The position numbers were made by a program, and so were the translations under genes. From assembly GCA_001799475.1 (NCBI GenBank), contig MGTN01000073.1:221-6902 (forward strand): a stretch of 6,682 nt of DNA, in the 5' to 3' direction. This stretch comes from Desulfovibrionales bacterium GWA2_65_9 (lineage in GTDB: Bacteria > Desulfobacterota > Desulfovibrionia > Desulfovibrionales > Desulfovibrionaceae). Shown here one piece after another: positions 1 to 5,204 of this stretch (position 1 is the stretch's first letter; each line of letters opens with the position of its first letter). The notes beneath the pieces are model-generated. The model worked only from the letters and a program-made list of their open reading frames with translations, ran no database searches and was not told the origin of the DNA.

Positions 1-468
1 TCCGGCGTCGCAGAATCGCGGAGCGACAGCCTGAACGCAGGCGTTGATCTCTTCATGGGCCGGCAGGCCGAGTACCTGCCCCTGGCCCTGACCCTGGCCG
101 TGAAGGCCGGTGGCGCACGCGTGCTGCTGCCCCTGGATCCGTCCGCGCGCGCGCGCGCCGTGGACCTGCTGGAGCGCCTGGCCGTGCAGCATGAGGTCCA
201 GGGCGACGCCCTGGTGGTGCAGCCCGGCGTCCTCAAGGGCTGGGACGGCGTCTGGACCAGCCCTGACCCGCACACGACCCTGGCCCTGGCCCTGTTCTCC
301 TTCCTGCGGCCAGGCATCGCCATCGACAACCCCGGCGGACTGGCCTTCCTCTGGCCGAGATTCTGGTCCATTTACAACGCCCTGCCGGTGGTGCGAGAGC
401 ATGCCCCCGCGCCCAAGGAACCCGAGAAAAATGTCGCAAAGTCCAGAAAACAACGCGTCCGAGTCTGA
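1..468 (+). CDS. aroA: EPSP synthase-like protein, C-terminal part (5' end outside window)
   Basis: The frame is open from base 1, so the N-terminus lies outside; 155 residues are visible (numbered here from base 1). EPSP synthase (3-phosphoshikimate 1-carboxyvinyltransferase) joins shikimate-3-phosphate and phosphoenolpyruvate in cytoplasmic chorismate synthesis. The fold signature is recognisable: a YLPLALTLAVKAGGARV segment (residues 25-41) where the family has '(I/V)PDAAMTIA..AKGTTRL', then ERLAVQHEVQGDALVV (58-73) for 'ELRKVGAEVE..(D)YIRI', then LALALFSFLRPGIAIDNPGG (94-113) and WPRFW (118-122) for 'DP.C..KTFPDYF'. The catalytic positions are not conserved. By hand alignment to the E. 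coli enzyme, Asp313 becomes Leu28, the KE(S/T)DR motif becomes PSARA (47-51), the Arg of DHRMAM becomes Thr92 and Lys411 becomes Phe116. The tail from about residue 133 is Lys/Arg-rich and extra to the fold. It could be a strongly diverged working enzyme, a pseudoenzyme or a decaying paralogue. Fold assignment is moderately sure; activity is unknown. Confidence 0.6.
   Translation, partial: SGVAESRSDSLNAGVDLFMGRQAEYLPLALTLAVKAGGARVLLPLDPSARARAVDLLERLAVQHEVQGDALVVQPGVLKGWDGVWTSPDPHTTLALALFSFLRPGIAIDNPGGLAFLWPRFWSIYNALPVVREHAPAPKEPEKNVAKSRKQRVRV
144..158 (+). repeat. 15-base alternating CG tract inside the aroA-like gene
   Basis: The bases alternate C and G without interruption for 15 nucleotides. 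In the reading frame they run from the last base of the Ser48 codon through Ala-Arg-Ala-Arg into the Ala53 codon, in the loop where EPSP synthases normally carry KE(S/T)DR. Such tracts can slip during replication and can adopt left-handed DNA. Whether either happens here is not known. Confidence 0.7.
415..420 (+). promoter_or_regulatory. Ribosome binding site for the 97-residue ORF, inside the upstream gene
   Basis: AAGGAA lies 10 bases before the ATG at 431, within the coding region of the aroA-like gene. It is the main support for starting the small gene at 431 and suggests translation linked to the upstream gene. Confidence 0.5.
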
Positions 469-724
469 GATTATCGCCCAATGCGAGGCTGAGATCGCCA
501 GCTTCACCACCCAGCGCGACGACTGCGTGCGCCGGGTGCGTGAACTCATGGCGGCTGAGGACATGGCCAAGGGCGTCTATCATTCAGAGGAGATCTTCTT
601 AAACCAGCGCGACAAGCTGCGCCTGGAAGTGGAAATCCAGTTCCGGACGAACAAGATCAACCGCATCCGCAAGGGCTTCACGGACCAGATTGGCGGCCCG
701 GACACCGGCGGACTGCTGTTCTAG
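431..724 (+). CDS. Hypothetical protein, 97 residues, charged and helical
   Basis: I do not recognise the family. The product is 97 residues, soluble, with no signal peptide or membrane segment. A Ser/Glu/Asn-rich start (1-13) is followed by about 70 residues that look helical and amphipathic, rich in Arg, Glu, Asp and Lys with hydrophobics at roughly heptad spacing (for example ELMAAEDMAKGVYHSEEIFL, 38-57, then KLRLEVEIQFRTNKINRIRKG, 62-82). This suggests a helical hairpin or coiled coil. The end (83-97) is Gly-rich and hydrophobic, GGPDTGGLLF. Cys18 and Cys32 form no metal motif. The start at 431 overlaps the upstream gene by 38 bases; the longer same-frame extension back to 110 is rejected because it reads Pro/Ser/Trp/Arg-rich, as a shadow of the aroA-like frame. 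The stop is 47 bases before the aconitase start, so co-transcription is likely. The lack of low-complexity bias and the ribosome site make it a believable real gene. Confidence 0.75.
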   Translation: MSQSPENNASESEIIAQCEAEIASFTTQRDDCVRRVRELMAAEDMAKGVYHSEEIFLNQRDKLRLEVEIQFRTNKINRIRKGFTDQIGGPDTGGLLF

Positions 725-755
725 TCCCGGCAGGCAAGACTACCAAAGGAAGCAC

Positions 756-761
756 AAGGAG
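756..761 (+). promoter_or_regulatory. Ribosome binding site of aconitase, followed by a C7 run
   Basis: AAGGAG lies 10 bases before the ATG at 772; a second purine stretch, AAAGGA, lies at 745-750. The spacer contains seven consecutive C (764-770). This spacing is somewhat long, and the homopolymer sits exactly where a length change would alter initiation efficiency. Confidence 0.6.
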
Positions 762-771
762 CACCCCCCCA

Positions 772-2700
772 ATGGCCAAGGCCCGCAACATCACCCAGAA
801 AATCATCGCCCAGCATCTTGTTTCCGGCAAGATGACCCCAGGTTCCGAGATCGGCCTCAAGATCGACCAGACCCTGACCCAGGACGCCACGGGCACCATG
901 GCCTGCCTGCAGTTCGAGGCCATCGGCATCCCGCGCGTGCGCACCGAGCTCTCCGTGAGCTACGTGGACCACAACACGCTGCAGACCGGCTTCCGCAACC
1001 CCGATGACCACCGCTACCTGCGCACCATCGCCGCCAGGTACGGCATCGTGTTCTCGCCCGCCGGCACCGGCATCTGCCACCAGTTGCACCTGGAAAATTT
1101 CGCCAAGCCGGGCAAGACCCTCATCGGTTCGGATTCGCACACCCCCACCGCCGGCGGCGTGGGCGCGCTGGCCATCGGCGCGGGCGGCTTGTCCGTGGCC
1201 CTGGCCATGGCCGGAATGCCCTACATGCTGCCCATGCCCAAGGTCGTGCGCGTGCTCCTGACCGGCCGACTCAAGGGCTGGGCCAGCGCCAAGGACGTCA
1301 TCCTGCACCTCCTGGGCCTGCTCACCGTCAAGGGCGGCGTGGGCAAGGTCATGGAGTTCGCCGGACCGGGCGTGGCCACGCTCTCCGTGCCGGAGCGCGC
1401 CACCATCACCAACATGGGCGCAGAGCTGGGCACCACCACGAGCATCTTCCCCAGCGACGCCCAGACCAAGAAGTTCCTCTCGCGCATGGGCCGCCCCGAA
1501 GACTTCAGCGCCCTGGCCGCCGACCCCAAGGCCACCTTTGATGACGAAGTGGTCATCGACCTCTCGCTCATTGAGCCCCTGGCCGCCGCCCCGCACATGC
1601 CCGACCGCATGGTGCGCATCGCGGACCTGGACGGCATGCAGGTGGACCAGGCGGCCATCGGCTCCTGCACCAACTCCTCCTACACCGACCTCAAGGCCAC
1701 GGCCGAACTGCTCAAAGGCAAGCGCATCAACCCGGCCACGGACCTGCTCATCGCCCCTGGCTCCAAGCAGGTGCTGAAGCTCCTGACCGCCGAGGGCCTG
1801 CTCGACCCGTTGCTCGACGCCGGGGCGCGCATCCTGGAATGCGCCTGCGGACCGTGCATCGGCATCGGCGGCTCGCCGGTGAGCAAGGGCGTGTGCGCGC
1901 GCACCTTCAACCGCAATTTCGAGGGCCGCAGCGGCACCCAGGACGCCCAGGTGTACTTGGTCAGCCCGCTCACGGCAGCCCAGGCCGCCCTGAACGGCAA
2001 GTTCACCAACCCGGCCACCTGGGGCACCCCGCCGAGGAAAGCCGAGCTGCCGAAGAAAGCCCCGAGCATCCGCCAGCTCTTCGTGTTCCCGCCGGAGAAC
2101 GGCGCAGAGGTCGAAGTCCTGCGCGGGCCGAACATCGTGGCCCTGGAACGCTTCGCCACGCTGCCGGAGAAGATCGAGGGCAAGATCGCGCTCAAGGTCG
2201 GCGACAACATCACCACCGACCACATCATGCCCGCAGGCGCGCAGATCATGGCGCTCAGGTCGAACATCCCGGCCATCAGTGAACACGTGTTCACCAAGGT
2301 GGACCCGGACTTCGTCAGCCGCATCAAGACCCTGGGCGGCGGGTTCATCGTGGGCGGCGAGAACTACGGCCAGGGCTCCAGCCGCGAGCACGCGGCGCTG
2401 GCCCCGCGCCACCTGGGCGTCAAGGCCGTCATCGTCAAGAGCCTGGCCCGCATCCACCGCGCCAACCTGGTCAACTTCGGCATCCTTCCGCTGCTCCTGG
2501 TGAACAAGGACGACTACGAGACCCTGGCCCTGGGTGCGGAGCTTGCCATCAACGCCAAGGACATCCGGCCGGGAAAACCCGTCGAGGTTCTGGTGGGCGC
2601 CTCCGCCAAGATCATGGTGACAAATGATTTGACGGACCATGAGCTGGAGATTATCCAATCGGGCGGACTGCTGAACACCGTGCGCGCGCCCAAGGGCTAA
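772..2700 (+). CDS. acn: Aconitate hydratase, short 'Aquifex-type', 642 residues
   Basis: Aconitase interconverts citrate and isocitrate through cis-aconitate in the cytoplasm, using a [4Fe-4S] cluster. Cluster ligands are Cys299 (IGSCTNSS) and Cys359/Cys362 (CACGPCIGIGG). Substrate and catalytic motifs are present: YVDHN (64-68), CHQ (His103-Gln104), GSDSHT (119-124), GDNITTDHI (477-485) opening the C-terminal swivel domain, and GQGSSREHAAL (533-543) with Ser536 matching the catalytic base Ser642 of the mitochondrial enzyme. At 642 residues it is much shorter than AcnA/IRP (about 890) or AcnB (about 860) and matches the putative 'Aquifex type' single-chain family, close to LeuC plus LeuD fused. 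Homoaconitase or isopropylmalate isomerase cannot be fully excluded, but those are usually two subunits. The start is fixed by the AAGGAG at 756 and the immediate family-like beginning. In a sulfate reducer with an incomplete citric acid cycle it would feed isocitrate towards 2-oxoglutarate and glutamate (inference). Likely co-transcribed with ppiD, 33 bases downstream. Confidence 0.93.
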   Translation: MAKARNITQKIIAQHLVSGKMTPGSEIGLKIDQTLTQDATGTMACLQFEAIGIPRVRTELSVSYVDHNTLQTGFRNPDDHRYLRTIAARYGIVFSPAGTGICHQLHLENFAKPGKTLIGSDSHTPTAGGVGALAIGAGGLSVALAMAGMPYMLPMPKVVRVLLTGRLKGWASAKDVILHLLGLLTVKGGVGKVMEFAGPGVATLSVPERATITNMGAELGTTTSIFPSDAQTKKFLSRMGRPEDFSALAADPKATFDDEVVIDLSLIEPLAAAPHMPDRMVRIADLDGMQVDQAAIGSCTNSSYTDLKATAELLKGKRINPATDLLIAPGSKQVLKLLTAEGLLDPLLDAGARILECACGPCIGIGGSPVSKGVCARTFNRNFEGRSGTQDAQVYLVSPLTAAQAALNGKFTNPATWGTPPRKAELPKKAPSIRQLFVFPPENGAEVEVLRGPNIVALERFATLPEKIEGKIALKVGDNITTDHIMPAGAQIMALRSNIPAISEHVFTKVDPDFVSRIKTLGGGFIVGGENYGQGSSREHAALAPRHLGVKAVIVKSLARIHRANLVNFGILPLLLVNKDDYETLALGAELAINAKDIRPGKPVEVLVGASAKIMVTNDLTDHELEIIQSGGLLNTVRAPKG

Positions 2701-2733
2701 CAGCCCGGCATATCAAGAACAATCGGAGAGATC

Positions 2734-4644
2734 ATGCTCGAAATGTTACGCAGAAACGCCGGAAGCTGGGGCATCAAGATCGCCTTTGGCATCATCATCG
2801 TGGTCTTTGTCTTCTATTTCGGCATGGGCAACTTCACCGAAAAGAAAGAACCCGTGGTGGCCTATGTGGGCGGCGAGGCCATCAGCGCCCGCGAGTTCCA
2901 AAAGGCCTTCGAGGACTCCATCACGGCCATGCGCCGCCAGAATCCCGGCATCTCCGCCGAGGAGCTGAACACCCCGCAGTTCAAGCAGGCCATCCTGGGC
3001 CAGCTGGTGAACACCAAGCTCATGCTGAGCGCCGCCGCAAAGATGGGCATCACCATCTCCCCGGCCGAACTGCGCGTCATCATCAGCAGCATCCCGGCCT
3101 TCCACAACGCCCAGAACACCTTTGACCCGGCCATCTACAAGAACGCCCTGGCGCAGAACCACTCCAACCCGCTGCGCTTCGAGGCCGAACTCAAGGACAA
3201 CCAAGTCATCCAGAAGCTCCAGGGCTTCACCACCATCTCCGCCCTGCTCACCGAACCCGAGGCCAAGGGCCTGTACCAGTGGGCGCGCGAGACCGTGCGC
3301 ATGGACTACGTGCTCTTCGCGGCCAAGGATTTTGAGGCGTCCGTGAAGCCCACGGAGAAGCAGGTGGAAGACCTGTACGAGGCGACCAAGGACAAATACA
3401 AGGATCCTGCTCGCATCCGTCTGGAATACCTGCCCATCACCGTGGCCGATCTGGCTGCTACCGTGAAAATCAGCGACGAAGCCGCCAAAAAGGACTACGA
3501 CGCCAACGTCGAGAGCTTCAAGCACCCGGCCCAATTGCAAGCCCGGCACATCCTGATACTGGTGCAGCCTTCTGCCCCCCAGGACGTTGCGAGCAAGGCC
3601 CTGGCCCAGATCAAAGACATTCAGGCCCAGTTGAAGAAGGGCGGCAGCTTCGAGGCCCTGGCCCAAAAGTACTCCAAGGACCACGCCAGCGCGCAGAAGG
3701 GCGGAGAACTGCCCTGGTTCTCCCAGGGCGCCATGGTCAAGCCCTTTGAGGAAGCGGCCATGGCCCTCAAGCCCGGTCAGGTCAGCGAGCCCGTGCGCAC
3801 CCAGTTCGGCTGGCACCTCATCAAGCTCGTTGGCACCCGCCCGGCGGGCACGGTGCCCTTCGAGCAGGTCAAGGATGACCTCAAGAAGCGCCTGGCCGAA
3901 GAAAAGGCCTCGGAAAAGAGCAACGAGATCCTCGACCAGAGCATGGATCAGATCGCGGCCGGGGTAAAGCTGGCCAAGATCGCCCAGGGGCTGGGGCTCA
4001 CCGTGCGCAGGAGCGAACTGATGGACCAGCAGGAGGTCCAGCGCCTCTTCGGGCTCAAGAAAGAGGCCGTGGACACCCTGTTCGCCTTGGCTGCGGGCAG
4101 CGGGGCCAAGACCCCCCTGTCCATGGAGCCTGCGCGCGGCTATCTGCTGGCCGAGAAGATCGAGGGCACGCCTGAAGCCCTCCTGCCCCTGGACAAGGTG
4201 CGCGACAAGGTCGTGGCCGAGGTCAAGGGCCAGGAGGCGCGCAAGCTGGCCATGGACAAGGCCCTGAAGGTGCTGGCGGGCTTGCAGAACCCGGAGACCC
4301 AGGCGCAGACGCTGGCTTCGGTCAAGGCCGACTTCAAGACCACCCCGCCGCTGGACCGCCAGGCCGCCCTGGCCCAGACCGGGGGCAACCCGCAGATGCT
4401 CATGAACATCTTCGCCGCCAGCGACAAGAACTGGCTGAAGCAGCCCTTTGAGATCCCGGCAGGCGTGGCCCTGGCCCGCCTCGCCGAGCGCATCCCCGCG
4501 CCCGAGGAGACCTGGGAAAAGGAGAAGCGCGTCTGGATCAGCCAGGGTGCCCAGGCCTTCAGTCAGGAACTGTTCAACGCGCTCCTGGTCAACCTGCGCG
4601 AGAGCGTCAAGATCGAGATCGTGCGCCAGGACCTGTTGAACTAG
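2734..4644 (+). CDS. ppiD: PpiD/SurA-type membrane-anchored peptidyl-prolyl isomerase, 636 residues
   Basis: This is a periplasmic folding chaperone anchored in the inner membrane, thought to assist newly translocated envelope proteins. Residues 1-12 are short and basic, followed by one membrane helix (about 13-31, IKIAFGIIIVVFVFYFG), giving an N-in, C-out anchor without a cleavage site. Next comes the SurA/PpiD N-terminal chaperone domain (about 36-190, beginning VAYVGGEAISAREFQ). A parvulin domain covers about 268-370: ARHILI (270-275), GGELPWFSQGAMVKPFEEAA, and FGWHLIK (358-364), so the fold residues look intact. The remaining roughly 260 residues are Lys/Glu/Ala-rich and match the C-terminal chaperone part of PpiD. 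E. coli PpiD has 623 residues and the same order. GGAG at 2725-2728, five bases before the ATG, supports the start. The E. coli parvulin domain of PpiD is reported to have little isomerase activity, so catalysis here is not assured. It ends the operon, with a terminator 24 bases after the stop. Confidence 0.9.
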   Translation: MLEMLRRNAGSWGIKIAFGIIIVVFVFYFGMGNFTEKKEPVVAYVGGEAISAREFQKAFEDSITAMRRQNPGISAEELNTPQFKQAILGQLVNTKLMLSAAAKMGITISPAELRVIISSIPAFHNAQNTFDPAIYKNALAQNHSNPLRFEAELKDNQVIQKLQGFTTISALLTEPEAKGLYQWARETVRMDYVLFAAKDFEASVKPTEKQVEDLYEATKDKYKDPARIRLEYLPITVADLAATVKISDEAAKKDYDANVESFKHPAQLQARHILILVQPSAPQDVASKALAQIKDIQAQLKKGGSFEALAQKYSKDHASAQKGGELPWFSQGAMVKPFEEAAMALKPGQVSEPVRTQFGWHLIKLVGTRPAGTVPFEQVKDDLKKRLAEEKASEKSNEILDQSMDQIAAGVKLAKIAQGLGLTVRRSELMDQQEVQRLFGLKKEAVDTLFALAAGSGAKTPLSMEPARGYLLAEKIEGTPEALLPLDKVRDKVVAEVKGQEARKLAMDKALKVLAGLQNPETQAQTLASVKADFKTTPPLDRQAALAQTGGNPQMLMNIFAASDKNWLKQPFEIPAGVALARLAERIPAPEETWEKEKRVWISQGAQAFSQELFNALLVNLRESVKIEIVRQDLLN

Positions 4645-4667
4645 CTAGCGCCCATGCACACCATGCA

Positions 4668-4701
4668 GGGGGGAAGCCGTCAGGCCTCCCCCCTTTTCTT
4701 T
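4668..4701 (+). terminator. Rho-independent terminator after ppiD
   Basis: Six G, then AAGCC (4668-4678), pair with GGCCT and six C (4683-4693) across the loop GTCA, giving an 11-position stem with one A-C mismatch. The sequence TTTTCTTT follows. Position and geometry suit the end of the four-gene plus-strand operon. Confidence 0.88.
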
Positions 4702-4712
4702 GGCCCTGCCGC
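4670..4712 (+). repeat. Stem-loop repeat, copy 1 (overlaps the ppiD terminator)
   Basis: This 43-base segment matches 4987-5029 at 37 of 43 positions by hand comparison. Its first 22 bases are identical to 5129-5150. The match with copy 2 extends past the stem-loop through TTTGGCCCTGCCGC, so more than a hairpin is shared. Confidence 0.8.
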
Positions 4713-4954
4713 AGGCGGCCCCAGCCCCCCTGTGAAGCATCGCCGCCCTGATGCCCCCGAGGACAGGCCAGCCCTGGCTGGATGATCCTGTGCCAGGACC
4801 TGCTGGGCGAGAACCTGCTTCGAAATCCTCACAGCCAGAGCAGGCACGATGCAGAGCGCTCCGGGCCAGGAGTGTTGCGCCAACAGCGCATAGTGCGTGC
4901 AGCGACAGCGGAACTCATGACAGCGCAAATTGTCTCGCGGCATTTTGAGTCACG

Positions 4955-4982
4955 CCTTGCCAGCTCCAGCGACACGGCAAGG
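4955..4982. repeat. Perfect 7-bp inverted repeat, 14-base loop
   Basis: CCTTGCC (4955-4961) pairs perfectly with GGCAAGG (4976-4982). No T-run follows, so it is not a standard terminator in the plus direction. It sits just before the second stem-loop copy. Function unknown. Confidence 0.45.
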
Positions 4983-4986
4983 AGAA

Positions 4987-5029
4987 GGGAAAGCTGTCAG
5001 ACCTTCCCCCTGTCCTTTGGCCCTGCCGC
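4987..5029 (+). repeat. Stem-loop repeat, copy 2 (decayed)
   Basis: It aligns without gaps to 4670-4712 with six differences. The changes weaken the stem (C-A and A-C mismatches next to the GTCA loop) and break the T-run into TGTCCTTT, so it probably no longer terminates efficiently. Confidence 0.7.
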
Positions 5030-5119
5030 CACCTGCGAGCGCTCGGCAGGCGGGCAGGCGCCGGCCAGACAGAATCCTTTGCCAGGGCCTGCGCCTGCAA
5101 CCAGCGCCGCACGGGGCGC

Positions 5120-5154
5120 AAAAAAAGAGGGGAAGCCGTCAGGCCTCCCCTCTT
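5120..5154 (-). terminator. Rho-independent terminator of the chemoreceptor gene (stem-loop repeat, copy 3)
   Basis: AAGAGGGGAAGCC (5125-5137) pairs with GGCCTCCCCTCTT (5142-5154) around the loop GTCA. Read on the minus strand, the stem contains a G-U wobble where the plus strand has an A-C mismatch, and it is followed by seven T (complement of 5120-5126). It lies about 50 bases beyond the chemoreceptor stop. It may work weakly in the plus direction too. Its core of 22 bases is identical to 4670-4691. Confidence 0.85.
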
Positions 5155-5157
5155 CCA

Positions 5158-5190
5158 TTGGGTTTTCGTTGGGTTCTTGCTGGGTTGCTC
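5158..5190. repeat. Three-copy 11-base repeat in the chemoreceptor 3' untranslated region
   Basis: TGGGTT occurs at 5159, 5170 and 5181, exactly 11 bases apart; in the minus-strand transcript this is AACCCA three times. Each 11-base unit fits YTGGGTT plus four variable bases. It lies between the chemoreceptor stop codon and its terminator. It may be a small tandem duplication; no function is evident. Confidence 0.55.
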
Positions 5191-5204
5191 TGCTGCGGGG
5201 GTCC

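Larger units (their letters stand above)
4713..5117. other. Non-coding gap between convergent genes
   Basis: No convincing gene lies between the two terminators. Open frames here lack ribosome sites and recognisable protein character. It contains a nested hairpin (CCAGC/GCTGG at 4768-4781, flanked by ACAGG 4763-4767 and CCTGT 4787-4791), a small TGCGC/GCGCA hairpin (4876-4890), a 7-bp inverted repeat (4955-4982) and a decayed copy of the terminator stem-loop (4987-5029). A further near-match pair is 4786-4802 and 5075-5091 (15 of 17 bases). Small hairpins are common by chance at this base composition, so a small RNA is possible but unsupported. No promoter was recognised. Confidence 0.6.

Noticed and set aside
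110..430. N-terminal extension of the 97-residue gene back to an ATG at 110
   Set aside because: The extension overlaps the aroA-like frame and is Pro/Ser/Trp/Arg-rich like a shadow; protein character changes at the Met at 431, which has a ribosome site.
721..2658. 645-codon open frame on the minus strand, antisense to aconitase
   Set aside because: It mirrors the G/C third-position bias of the aconitase gene, reads Gly/Ala/His/Asp/Val-rich with no family resemblance, and the plus-strand frame has every aconitase motif.
2746..3816. 356-codon minus-strand open frame antisense to ppiD
   Set aside because: It is a Leu/Gly/Val/His-rich shadow of the PpiD coding frame with no recognisable domain.
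4680..4943. 87-codon minus-strand open frame in the gap
   Set aside because: It ends inside the terminator stem-loop of ppiD, has no convincing ribosome site and no recognisable protein pattern.
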